64,000 nucleotides of DNA from DZBG01 sp049241565 (GTDB lineage Bacteria; Bdellovibrionota; Bacteriovoracia; Bacteriovoracales; Bacteriovoracaceae): the NCBI GenBank assembly GCA_049241565.1, contig JBMLQL010000047.1, forward strand, positions 62,001 through 126,000, given 5' to 3'. Below are positions 55,956 through 64,000 of the stretch, one piece after another. A program made the position numbers and the translations under genes. The notes under the pieces were generated by a model, which searched no databases, was not told the DNA's origin, and worked only from the letters and a program-made list of their open reading frames with translations. The stretch's first letter is position 1. Each line of letters starts with the position of its first letter.

Positions 55956-56555
55956 GTGGCCCTTTCCTTTCGTCTTGCTGAATTAGCGTCTTTTTATCAA
56001 TCTGAAGAGAGTATCTATGATATAGGCTGTGACCATGGTCTTCTTGGTCTATCGTTTAAAACCAATCCTTATTCAGTAGACATTATTTCAAAAACAATAG
56101 ATGCGGATATTACTGAGCCTCCTTATATCTTTACGTTAAAAATAAATGGTCAAAAAGCAAAGATCAAAAAAACAAACTCACTTATCTTTATTGCTGGTAT
56201 GGGTGGAAAAACCATTATTGATATTCTCAAAAACTGGTCTGAAGAAAATCTTTTAAATTGCTCGCAAATTGTCCTCTCGCCACATCGTAATCTTCTTGAA
56301 CTCAGGGCCTATCTTCATCATGAAAATTTCATTCTTGTAGGGGAGAGAGTGCTGTCTGAGAACAATCAATTTTATGAAGTTTTCTCAGTCACCAAATCTA
56401 AAAATATTGGCCCGAGGGTGAGTCTCTATGGGGAAGAGCTCTGGGAAAGGCCTGAATCTGCCAATTATCTCAAGCATCAGCTAGGCTATTTGGAGTATCA
56501 TCGTGACTGCCAATCATTGGCGTACCTTAATTATCTCAAGCGGTTAGCAAAATAA
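55956..56555 (+). CDS. TrmK-like tRNA (adenine22-N1) methyltransferase family protein
   Basis: About 199 residues from GTG 55956 (GGGGGGAG lies just before it); an ATG at 55917 would add 13 residues and overlap the previous gene. The start VALSFRLAELASFYQ resembles TrmK N-termini. It has the SAM motif YDIGCDHGLLG, a GMGGKTI motif, LSPHRNLLELRAYL and NQFYEVF, the features of the TrmK/DUF633 family. It should methylate A22 of some tRNAs. The family fit is good, but TrmK is mainly known from Firmicutes. Confidence 0.78.
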   Translation: MALSFRLAELASFYQSEESIYDIGCDHGLLGLSFKTNPYSVDIISKTIDADITEPPYIFTLKINGQKAKIKKTNSLIFIAGMGGKTIIDILKNWSEENLLNCSQIVLSPHRNLLELRAYLHHENFILVGERVLSENNQFYEVFSVTKSKNIGPRVSLYGEELWERPESANYLKHQLGYLEYHRDCQSLAYLNYLKRLAK

Positions 56556-56592
56556 ATCTTTTGATTTATTTAACATATGATAAAATTTCTTT

Positions 56593-58284
56593 ATGACAGC
56601 TAGTCGATTGATCTATTATTTTGGAGACGACGAGGCCTATTTTAAGGTGTTCCAGGGCGAGTTCAATTTAATGTACGGCTCCCTAGGGATCACATTCAAA
56701 CGCTTTTTTGAAACCGACCCAAAAAAAGTTCAGTCTCTTTTTCTCAAGGCCTATCACGATCAGCCAGCTCTTATCCTTATTGATTATTCTAAAAACTCAA
56801 ACGATTATCTTCATCTTGCTCGACTCTTTACGAGAACAATTAATTATGAGCCCTATAAGATTATCGGTCTTCTTGATTATCTCTCCTCTCCGGATGTGAT
56901 CCGTGAAAGTATTCTCACAGGGGTAAAAATCAATCATATTAAAAGTGCTGAGATTTTTGATGTGGTCTTTAGCGCCATGATGCTTATTAGCTCAAAGGAT
57001 ACTAAGGAGCATGGATTTGCCACAGCTAAATCAAAAGAGGAACTAGAGGCAGGGATTCTATGTAAAATTGGATTGATTAATCTTGAAACGATTCATTTTG
57101 AAACAGATCTTAAACTCAATCAAAACGAAGAAATTATTATCAATAATTACTGGGCCAATGAAAAAATTATTAAATCTGGTCAATTTATGGTGAGTAGCAT
57201 TGAGAATTCACCGATTTTTTATAATTTTAATTATTCTGTTGATGCTCAGATTAAATTTGTTTCTGCTCCTGTCATCACACCTGAAATGTCAGATGAAAGA
57301 AAACATGATCTCAATGAAGAATATCAACATGACGTCGTGAAATATCAACGAAAACTCAAGTCATGGATTGTTGACAATCTAAGTCGCTCTCAACGAAAAA
57401 GCGTAAAAGTTCTTATCATTGACCGCGAACTGATCATGTATAATGATCAAAAACCGACTGATCAATATGAATACCTCATTAGATGTCAGCCTTTTTTAAA
57501 AGACATTCATCTTGAACTTAATCGTCAGCGTCCAAATGTAATTGCCTTTGTCCTTGAGAATCGTCCAGATGATGCTACTGAAGATGCTTTTTATAACGAT
57601 GCTAAAGTTCTGAGGCGCTTGATTGAGGTTATTAAAAACAAATATGAAGACTATAAGCCGTATATTGTTGTCTTCAAGTCAGGAACGGCTTCATCGAAAG
57701 ATTTTCAGCAAACGCATGATTATGAACAGCTTCTAGCTTACAGTGGTGATCTTTCTCCAGATGTACTTTTAAAGATGGCAGATATCTTCTCTAAAAAAAT
57801 TCCGTCTATTGCGGCCAATCCTAAAGAACTTACTGAAACGGTTTATCTGCGTAAGACTTCTCCTGCCACTTTTGGAGAAATACTTACTCAAGTTAATATT
57901 TTAAGTTGCTCTGAAATCGATATGACAATCGAAACAACAAGAGAGCTGGGTCATTTCAGTGTCCTGCACTTTAAATTACCAGTAGACATGTATGCTACTG
58001 TTATTCCAAACGAAAAACTTAAAGGAAATAGCTATTACTGTTTAATTCATGGAATTGGAGAAAGTGAGAAGCAAGATCTTCGGAGATTTATTAACTCAAT
58101 TTTTTTTAGAGATCTAGAAAATCAGAAACAAGCCGAAAGAGATGAGTTTGAAAAATTAAATCAAGCAAAACTCAAAGAATTGCAAGATGAACTGGCCAAG
58201 AAACAAGCTGAAGAAGCTGAAATTTATGAGCAAGAACATCAAAATCAAGACCCTGTCGCACCTGAAGAACCACCTAAGGAATAA
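56593..58284 (+). CDS. Large receiver-like/PilZ-like protein of unknown function
   Basis: A 563-residue cytoplasmic protein. An N-terminal alpha/beta module (1-130) with Asp64 in LILIDYSKN resembles a receiver. A middle beta-rich section (about 150-235, GILCKIGLINLETIHFET) has PilZ-like spacing. A second alpha/beta module (about 270-390) begins KSVKVLIIDRELIM. The C-terminus is a charged coiled coil (about 515-563). A role as a signal adaptor is inferred. There are no enzyme motifs. Confidence 0.65.
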   Translation: MTASRLIYYFGDDEAYFKVFQGEFNLMYGSLGITFKRFFETDPKKVQSLFLKAYHDQPALILIDYSKNSNDYLHLARLFTRTINYEPYKIIGLLDYLSSPDVIRESILTGVKINHIKSAEIFDVVFSAMMLISSKDTKEHGFATAKSKEELEAGILCKIGLINLETIHFETDLKLNQNEEIIINNYWANEKIIKSGQFMVSSIENSPIFYNFNYSVDAQIKFVSAPVITPEMSDERKHDLNEEYQHDVVKYQRKLKSWIVDNLSRSQRKSVKVLIIDRELIMYNDQKPTDQYEYLIRCQPFLKDIHLELNRQRPNVIAFVLENRPDDATEDAFYNDAKVLRRLIEVIKNKYEDYKPYIVVFKSGTASSKDFQQTHDYEQLLAYSGDLSPDVLLKMADIFSKKIPSIAANPKELTETVYLRKTSPATFGEILTQVNILSCSEIDMTIETTRELGHFSVLHFKLPVDMYATVIPNEKLKGNSYYCLIHGIGESEKQDLRRFINSIFFRDLENQKQAERDEFEKLNQAKLKELQDELAKKQAEEAEIYEQEHQNQDPVAPEEPPKE

Positions 58285-58331
58285 CCCTAAGGCCCTTGTC
58301 AATAAACCCTCAATCAGTCTATCTTTGAAGG

Positions 58332-58505
58332 ATGAAACTTCTTAAAGTTATCGTTATTATTTTCGGGATCTATTTTTTTAGACGTCTTTTTCAGCTTTAT
58401 AAGGCAATGAAGGCCATTCAAGAAAAGCAGATGGAAAAAGATCAGGCCCGAGCAAAAGCAGCAGAAGGCGATATTATTGAAGCTGATTTTAAGGTTATTA
58501 AATAA
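58332..58505 (+). CDS. Small single-pass membrane protein (57 residues)
   Basis: ATG 58332 to TAA 58503-58505 encodes 57 residues. One N-terminal helix (LLKVIVIIFGIYFFRRLF) is followed by a charged, helical tail (AMKAIQEKQMEKDQARAKA) and an acidic end. GAAGG lies just before the ATG. The layout resembles DUF4834-type small proteins. It overlaps the convergent transglutaminase gene by 8 bp. It lies just after the receiver-like gene and may be cotranscribed with it. Confidence 0.6.
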   Translation: MKLLKVIVIIFGIYFFRRLFQLYKAMKAIQEKQMEKDQARAKAAEGDIIEADFKVIK

Positions 58506-60387
58506 GCTTTTTGAATCGCCTCATCCAGTCTTTAAGCCCAGTGTAGTCTTCACTTTTAAATACCATTAGCTCAAACTGCTCAATCATTTGAAGGATTTCA
58601 TCTTTATTTTTAACATCAGTTTTGAGAATGAATTGATTGATTTTCCCTAATTCTAATGAATTTTCTTCTCGTCCTAAGACTGTCATTTGAGAGAGAAGAA
58701 GTCTTGTGGCCTTCTCAAAATCATTTTCTTTACGACGACGCCAGAAGGGACGTTGCCAAAGATAGCTCACGAGTCCAAGAAGAAGGATGATGAGTGGAAG
58801 GATGGAATAAAACTGCTTAAGATCAAGCTCAAAGGAGCTGGCCAGCTCCATCTGCGAGGTTCGATCATAGTTTTCGATTAAGTTATAAAACTTCACATTC
58901 CACTGTTCAATCCACTGTCTCGGGCCTTTAAGAGCGCTTAAATAGGTCATCCACGGACGATCTCTTGCTTCAAGGACTTGCTCAATATAACCGGCCCCTC
59001 CCAGATTAATACGATCTGGAGCAATCCATTCTACTGGATCGATACGCACCCATTTCTGATCAATAAGGGCCTCAACCCAAACATGAGCATCATTTTGAGA
59101 GACTTTATAGATACTTGTATAAGGATTATAATCTCCCCCTAAAAACCCTGAGACTAATCGAGTAGGGATTTGATGAATACGTAGGATTAACCCCACAGCT
59201 GAAGCAAAATGAGAGCAAAAACCGACTTTTTTATTAAACCAAAAATCATCAAAATTCTCCACTCTCCCAGGTGAGAGAGAATAGCTGAATTTCTCCTTAA
59301 ACAGATGCTGACGAATTTTTTCAACGACCTCTCTGGGGTGATTGGACTTAAATTGACGAAGAATCCTCTCTCTGAAACCACGCTTCATCTTAGGTAAAAT
59401 CAGATATTTTTTTTCATCTAGTGGCGAGAGTCTCTCCGGCGCTTGCTCAACACTAAGATCTGAGTAAGCGGTATAATTCGAAACGCGAGTAAATCGACCT
59501 TGAGGCCTTGTGGAGTTAACAGCATCCACAGAATAAGGACTTCCGGCCCAGACAAAAGTATGGGGTCGATCAAGAGCAAACATAAACTCTTCAGTGGTAA
59601 CTGATTTAATAATTTGTTTTACTCCTCGTCCCTGATCGGGTTTACCTGTCAAGGTAAGCATTCGATCATGGAAATCACTGCTCCAATTCCAGCCGTCAGT
59701 TGAGGAGATGGTATTTCCTCGCCAATAAAGCTGCGAAGTCGGGATTTTTTCATTAATTTCTGCCTGAAAGACGGGACGTGAGTTAAAGCCAAGCTGCTCT
59801 ATCTCATCCAGACGTACGTCTGAAGTATAGCCCACTTCACCTTGAGAAGGAGGAGTAGGACGATAGAAAAAAGGAGACAAGGCCCGAGGGAAAACGAGAA
59901 AAAGAATAATAGTTAATGGAGCGGTGACAAGAAGATAAATCATCAAACTCTTTAACCGTAGAGGACTCTTTCTATCTGAATACAAGGCCGCAAAAAGAAA
60001 ACCAAGTCCACCTAAAACAAAGGCGAAATAGAATAAGCTTTTCTCAAAAAGCATTCCTACACCAAGAAGAAGAATCATTCCAAAAAATAAAATCAACTGA
60101 TCTCGAGGTGCGTTTTGCTCGACAAATTTCAGAGGAATCACCGCCAGAAGAAAGTTCACACCAATCTCTGGATCAATCCATCTTCCATAATAAAACCAAA
60201 TACTGAGCCCCATAAAAATCAAAAGAATATTCTTAGGTAAAGTCTTAAGCGGCTTTTTAAACCAAATAAAAAGATAAACACAGAGGTTGGCCAAAACAGT
60301 GGAGTAGATCACAATATCCCAAAGAAACCAAAAAATCAGTGGATAAATGAAAAGTGAAATCCGGAGAAGATTATTTTTCCCTAACAT
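58498..60387 (-). CDS. TgpA-like transglutaminase membrane protein (DUF3488/transglutaminase core)
   Basis: A 629-residue protein. About six N-terminal helices (to about 165) lead to a periplasmic part with a transglutaminase-like core: catalytic Cys in GFCSHFASA, His in NDAHVWVEA and Asp in IDPVEW (about 390-470). A further helix (about 545-560) and a cytoplasmic tail follow. The fold links or cleaves peptide or amine groups; the bacterial substrate is unknown. It forms an operon with MoxR and DUF58 genes, overlapping the DUF58 gene by 7 bp. Confidence 0.9.
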   Translation of the reverse strand: MLGKNNLLRISLFIYPLIFWFLWDIVIYSTVLANLCVYLFIWFKKPLKTLPKNILLIFMGLSIWFYYGRWIDPEIGVNFLLAVIPLKFVEQNAPRDQLILFFGMILLLGVGMLFEKSLFYFAFVLGGLGFLFAALYSDRKSPLRLKSLMIYLLVTAPLTIILFLVFPRALSPFFYRPTPPSQGEVGYTSDVRLDEIEQLGFNSRPVFQAEINEKIPTSQLYWRGNTISSTDGWNWSSDFHDRMLTLTGKPDQGRGVKQIIKSVTTEEFMFALDRPHTFVWAGSPYSVDAVNSTRPQGRFTRVSNYTAYSDLSVEQAPERLSPLDEKKYLILPKMKRGFRERILRQFKSNHPREVVEKIRQHLFKEKFSYSLSPGRVENFDDFWFNKKVGFCSHFASAVGLILRIHQIPTRLVSGFLGGDYNPYTSIYKVSQNDAHVWVEALIDQKWVRIDPVEWIAPDRINLGGAGYIEQVLEARDRPWMTYLSALKGPRQWIEQWNVKFYNLIENYDRTSQMELASSFELDLKQFYSILPLIILLLGLVSYLWQRPFWRRRKENDFEKATRLLLSQMTVLGREENSLELGKINQFILKTDVKNKDEILQMIEQFELMVFKSEDYTGLKDWMRRFKKLI

Positions 60388-61277
60388 GAGGCCAGCCGTC
60401 TTAGGGATTTAATCATGAAGGTCTCTGAGGACTCTGGCCCTTCAAGTACACCATTGACTGCCAATTTCCATGGGCGATTCTCTTGAAAGAGGTGAGTGAT
60501 AAGATAACTTGCCTCAGAAAGATCTGTTTCTAGAGTGGGGGAGTGAGTAAAAATTTGAATCAGAATATCATCAACACCTCGATGCTCCTCCCCAATAAAA
60601 ATAAAAAGCTCATCACTTTTAGCGAGTCTTTTCCAATCAATTCTTTTAGCGTCATCGCCATTAAGATAAAGTCGATGATAATCTCGGCCTTGAGTTCTCA
60701 CAACTGCCACATTATTTTCATGAGTAGTATCAGAGAGATAATTTTGAGCTGAGCTGTAGATTTTGGCCGGATAAATCCAGAAATTCTCGTCTAGTTTAAA
60801 AAATCGCCAACTATAAAAAAGGCCTAAAAAACCTGACGATCCCATTTTTATATAATCAGCTTTATAATTTCCGCGCTTAGGAACAAGTGCATGCAACGTG
60901 TGTTGTGATTCTATTAATGGAAGTTTTTGATGATCACTAGTTTCAATCACAGCATTAAGTTTTTCTAAAAAATTTTTATGATCAGGATGATGGCCTCTAA
61001 GTTTGACTAACATGGGAGAGCTCGCTTCAGCGTCAGCAAAATGAATGGCCTCAAATTTAAAGTTCTGCATCCAAAAATGGGCCTCAATAAGCCAAAAAAG
61101 GGCAAGACTAGAAAGGAGTAAACCTAGGCCCAAAAGAAGATTATTGCTATAGCCCACACCTAAAAGGAAAATAAGAAAAATAAGTCCAATAAGATACCAA
61201 CCCATACTGGTGGGCATGATATAAACTCGAGATTTTTTTCTAAACTGGTTTTGGATAAACCATTTTATTTTTTTCAT
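60381..61277 (-). CDS. DUF58 membrane protein (von Willebrand-like accessory)
   Basis: A 298-residue protein with two N-terminal helices (about 25-65) and a DUF58 domain with GDDAKRIDWKRLAKS, the family signature. It lies between MoxR and the transglutaminase and probably assists the MoxR chaperone-like machine in its assembly or control. It overlaps MoxR by 4 bp and the transglutaminase by 7 bp. Confidence 0.88.
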   Translation of the reverse strand: MKKIKWFIQNQFRKKSRVYIMPTSMGWYLIGLIFLIFLLGVGYSNNLLLGLGLLLSSLALFWLIEAHFWMQNFKFEAIHFADAEASSPMLVKLRGHHPDHKNFLEKLNAVIETSDHQKLPLIESQHTLHALVPKRGNYKADYIKMGSSGFLGLFYSWRFFKLDENFWIYPAKIYSSAQNYLSDTTHENNVAVVRTQGRDYHRLYLNGDDAKRIDWKRLAKSDELFIFIGEEHRGVDDILIQIFTHSPTLETDLSEASYLITHLFQENRPWKLAVNGVLEGPESSETFMIKSLRRLASC

Positions 61278-62191
61278 GGGACAAAATGGATACTTTTTAA
61301 ATACTCACGGGCCTTGAGATGTTCTGTTTCTGTGGTCTGTTGCTGATGATAAAACAAACGATGTCCGGCCACATAAGGAAATAGCTCAGTCACATCGTCC
61401 GGAATTACATAATCACGATCATGAATATAGGCCCAGGACTTAGCGGCTTCAATCAGATCTAGCCCACATCGGGGACTCAGGCCACTCATCTCGTGACGCC
61501 CGCGGGATTTTTGTAAAAGATTGGCAATAAATTCAACTACCGGAGCAGCGACTTTAACTTCTTTGATATTTTTTCTGTGATTCGCAAGATCACTCTTTGT
61601 ATAGATTGACTTCATTTCTTTAAATTGATCAAGGCGAGTCCCGGTTTGAAGAAGAAAAACTTCCTCTTCGTGAGACATCTTACCCATAGAAAACTTGAAT
61701 AAAAATCGATCTAACTGAGATTCCGGTAAAGGGAATGTTCCAATCTGGTGACGAGGATTTTGAGTCGCAATAACACAAAAGAATTCTGAAAGGGCGTGGT
61801 TCTGATTATCCACCGTCACGTTTTTCTCTTCCATGGCCTGCAGAAGTGCACTTTGAGTTTTCGGTCCACCACGATTAAGCTCATCAGCAAGAATGAGTTC
61901 ACCGAAAAGTGGTCCTGGCCTGAAAACAAAATCTTCTTTTTCTTTGCGATAAAACGTCAGACCAATCAGATCACTGGGAAGAAGATCACTCGTGAATTGA
62001 ATACGATGAAATTCAAGATCAAAAATTTTACTCAGAAAATGCACTAAAGTAGTTTTGCCCACTCCTGGAACATCTTCCACTAAGGCATGCCTTCCAGTGA
62101 GAAGTGTGACAAGTCCAAGCTTGAGGGTAAGTTCATTTCCAGGCAGGAACTTTCGGCCTTTATCAAGACATTCATTAATCCAAGAGTTCAT
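61274..62191 (-). CDS. MoxR-family AAA+ ATPase
   Basis: A 305-residue AAA+ ATPase. Walker A VPGVGKTT is at 41-48 and Walker B is LILADELNRGGPKTQSALLQAMEE. Sensor 1 is VIATQNP and the lid domain follows. MoxR proteins act as chaperones on partner complexes, often with DUF58/VWA proteins as here. It is the first gene of the operon. Confidence 0.93.
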   Translation of the reverse strand: MNSWINECLDKGRKFLPGNELTLKLGLVTLLTGRHALVEDVPGVGKTTLVHFLSKIFDLEFHRIQFTSDLLPSDLIGLTFYRKEKEDFVFRPGPLFGELILADELNRGGPKTQSALLQAMEEKNVTVDNQNHALSEFFCVIATQNPRHQIGTFPLPESQLDRFLFKFSMGKMSHEEEVFLLQTGTRLDQFKEMKSIYTKSDLANHRKNIKEVKVAAPVVEFIANLLQKSRGRHEMSGLSPRCGLDLIEAAKSWAYIHDRDYVIPDDVTELFPYVAGHRLFYHQQQTTETEHLKAREYLKSIHFVP

Positions 62192-62209
62192 TCATTTATT
62201 CTAGGCGAT

Positions 62210-62238
62210 AATAAAGTGGTGCCAATATAAATTGACAA
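62210..62238 (-). promoter_or_regulatory. Possible promoter of the MoxR operon
   Basis: On the minus strand TTGTCA (62233-62238) and TTTATT (62210-62215) are spaced by 17 bases, about 19 bp upstream of the moxR start. On the plus strand TTGACA at 62232-62237 overlaps, giving back-to-back -35 boxes. Confidence 0.5.
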
Positions 62239-62410
62239 TATTTCGTCATTTCAACTCCTAAGTCTAAACTGGCCTTATTTGGACGTATGGATGTAACTCG
62301 ATGAAACCACACAATTCATGACAAGATTAATCAAGTTTCACCAGAAGACTCCGATATGAAGACCTACAATGATCCTTAGATTTTACTTAGGGATCACAGA
62401 GGAGGACCGT

Positions 62411-62653
62411 TTGAAGCGTGAAATTAGTATGGAGTTCCAGGAAAAGTTAGTCACCCAATACCGTGACCTTATCCATGAAGCTGTTTTAGAGAGTGAATCT
62501 GAACATCGGACAGTGCTGAATCTTGGACGTCTCAACGCCAAGCTTAAAGTGATCTTAAAAGCCGCTCAGTACGACGGACTTCCCGAGAATGTGATCAATA
62601 CACTCATTGATGAAGCCGTCCCTACGACCCAAACTTATTCAAGGGCCGCTTAG
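62411..62653 (+). CDS. Small cytoplasmic protein of unknown function
   Basis: An 80-residue acidic helical protein, starting with TTG at 62411 (AGGAGG lies 5 bases before it). ATG 62369 and 62432 are alternatives. It has no signal, membrane helix or cysteine. The amphipathic helices suggest a small coiled or all-helical protein. It is followed by a terminator-like hairpin that overlaps the next gene's start. Confidence 0.6.
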   Translation: MKREISMEFQEKLVTQYRDLIHEAVLESESEHRTVLNLGRLNAKLKVILKAAQYDGLPENVINTLIDEAVPTTQTYSRAA

Positions 62654-62690
62654 AGTGTAATCACTCAATCTTTTAATCTCATCAACCGAT

Positions 62691-62722
62691 AAAATGGCCA
62701 TGAAATATTGGCCATTTTTTTT
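62691..62722 (+). terminator. Terminator-like hairpin covering the start of the next gene
   Basis: AAAATGGCCA at 62691-62700 and its exact inverse at 62709-62718, with an 8-base loop, are followed by four more T, giving a T8 tract. The hairpin includes ATG 62694 and ATG 62700, both candidate starts of the next gene. Confidence 0.8.
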
Positions 62723-64000
62723 GCTATTCATTTCTCCAACCATTCTCGCTCAAGAGATTGAGAAACTCACTAAAACAGTAGTTGAAGTTCAAAACGCACT
62801 TCCCACTAAAGAAGGGGCTTCAATCGCCTCAGATTTAGAGGATAAACTTGCTGAAGAAGATTGCCCTATCTCACCTGAACAAGATGAGATCGACGCTCAA
62901 TCATCTCTTCCGCTCAATTTAAAACGTAGTGGGTGGAAAGTTCTTTTTGAAGTGAAATATAATCCCATTCAAAAACAAGAAAGTACTCATCAAATATTTA
63001 ATGCCTGGAAAGGTATGGGAAGCTTTGTTGAAAACTCTCTCGCTAGTCGTGGTCGAACACTTCCACAAAATCTAGCGGAAATGAATACACTAGGAGCTGA
63101 ACTCAGCCATGAAAATCCAAATATCGGAACACCTGAAGTTATTAGAAATGCGATGATTATCAGACACCTCGAAAATTCGGGAACTCCCGATGAGATGTAT
63201 TCAAATTATAAAAATCTTATAAGTGAAATGAACACACAAGATAAGCTTGGACTTCTGACAAGTATCGCGAGCTATATTCCCTATAATGATGATCGAGCGA
63301 GTTTTTTTAGTTCACAAAATGAAAGTACAAAGGGAAAAATCTCGCCTTTTCAGATCATGCGTGCTGATACCACTGGTGGAATTTGTGGCGATATCCATTC
63401 AACTGTGGCCAAATTCGCTGAGATTTCTGGTTTTGAAGCGTTCACTATTGGTTATGCCTTAAATGAAGGTGATTTTAAAGATGGTGGTTCTCAACACGTA
63501 ATTTCTGCAGTGGTTGATCCCAATGATAAAGATAAGGTCTATTTGATAAACTACAGTACACTTCAAACTAATGATCTCTCAGAAGGCCAAAGCTTACGTC
63601 TGGCACCGACTAATAAACAAACAGGAACCGGAATCATTTATCGTATTTTTAAAAATGAGGGTGATGCTGAAGCAGGGAAAATGCAACAAATCGGCGTTCT
63701 TCCGACTTCACTACGTGGTTTTTTTGATGAGCTCACTCAAAAGCAGTATCAATTACAAAAAGCTCTTCCTCAGAATCAAAATTTTACTCAGAATAAAATC
63801 TCTTTGATTCATGAAAAAGAAAAAGTCAAAGAGCGCGGCTCATCGACAATGTTTAAGCAAATCGGTGAGGAGATGACTGTTTACCAAGGAACAACCCAAG
63901 AAGGGGAGATCTGGGGTGTGGCCGTTTCAACAGATAAATATAAAAAGATTTACAATAATAATACCGGCAAGCTCAAGACCACAAAATACTTCGGCGCTAC
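62694..64000 (+). CDS. Secreted transglutaminase-like/cysteine-peptidase-like protein, 3' truncated by the window
   Basis: An open frame of at least 435 codons running off the right edge, with a signal peptide (MKYWPFFLLFISPTILA, start ATG 62694 or 62700). A segment around nt 63375-63520 has GGICGDIHSTVAKFAEISG with Cys, then GGSQHVISAVVDP with His, as in transglutaminase-fold active sites (Cys-His-Asp). It is therefore probably an exported transglutaminase-like enzyme or peptidase. The start lies inside a terminator-like hairpin. Confidence 0.75.
   Translation, partial: MAMKYWPFFLLFISPTILAQEIEKLTKTVVEVQNALPTKEGASIASDLEDKLAEEDCPISPEQDEIDAQSSLPLNLKRSGWKVLFEVKYNPIQKQESTHQIFNAWKGMGSFVENSLASRGRTLPQNLAEMNTLGAELSHENPNIGTPEVIRNAMIIRHLENSGTPDEMYSNYKNLISEMNTQDKLGLLTSIASYIPYNDDRASFFSSQNESTKGKISPFQIMRADTTGGICGDIHSTVAKFAEISGFEAFTIGYALNEGDFKDGGSQHVISAVVDPNDKDKVYLINYSTLQTNDLSEGQSLRLAPTNKQTGTGIIYRIFKNEGDAEAGKMQQIGVLPTSLRGFFDELTQKQYQLQKALPQNQNFTQNKISLIHEKEKVKERGSSTMFKQIGEEMTVYQGTTQEGEIWGVAVSTDKYKKIYNNNTGKLKTTKYFGA

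Overview
The window looks like a chromosomal stretch of a low-to-mid GC, Gram-negative bacterium. My best guess is the Bdellovibrionota, order Bacteriovoracales (predatory or formerly predatory delta-like bacteria). That placement is an inference from the mix of genes: an Ole hydrocarbon cluster, a CHASE2 adenylate cyclase, an SWIB protein with a histone-H1-like tail, a DUF3050 protein, many small secreted proteins without recognisable families, secreted metalloproteases and System II cytochrome c biogenesis. No 16S rRNA is present to confirm it. I found no tRNA, rRNA, CRISPR array, insertion sequence, integrase or prophage. Coding density is very high, with many 1-30 bp overlaps.

Layout. 1-7.0 kb is lipid chemistry: the end of oleB, then oleC and oleD (head-to-head olefin synthesis), facing a tight five-gene minus-strand operon (FAD polyene oxidoreductase, FabG-, FabZ- and FabI-like enzymes, esterase). 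7.1-11.7 kb holds an HTTM-DCC membrane fusion, a small secreted protein and a CHASE2 adenylate cyclase. 11.8-18.4 kb holds hemF and a complete Rrf2-sufBCDS-nfu iron-sulfur operon. 18.6-31.2 kb holds a Kef-type antiporter, then a signalling block (FecR/outer-membrane-like giant, CheA-like kinase, degenerate receiver, CheY-like receiver, PilZ protein), argS and small secreted or acetyltransferase genes.

31.3-34.8 kb encodes a divergent type IIA topoisomerase pair. 34.8-42.5 kb is an assortment of secreted proteases, TalC, a DUF3050 protein, a polysaccharide deacetylase, a fatty-acid desaturase and secreted proteins of unknown function. 42.5-47.0 kb is a ccsA-resB cytochrome c maturation operon with an acyltransferase-like membrane protein and a thiamine pyrophosphokinase-like protein. 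47.1-50.1 kb includes the SWIB/H1-like chromatin protein, whose tandem repeats are interrupted by 100 N. 50.2-55.3 kb is putA-proC. 55.5-58.5 kb holds a winged-helix protein, a TrmK-like methyltransferase, a large two-domain receiver-like protein and a 57-residue membrane peptide. 58.5-62.2 kb is a MoxR-DUF58-transglutaminase operon. The window ends inside a secreted transglutaminase-like protein.

Most interesting signals: (1) GGCC is strongly over-represented in all reading frames through most of the window but is depleted in the 21.2-27.9 kb signalling block; (2) two secreted-protein genes have start signals built into rho-independent-terminator hairpins (34811-34855 and 62691-62722); (3) the topoisomerase pair lacks hallmark motifs and the quinolone-contact residues; (4) the SWIB repeat gap has a predictable true length of 27 + 33n bases; (5) the cyclase/hemF intergenic region has an FNR/CRP-type half-site palindrome.
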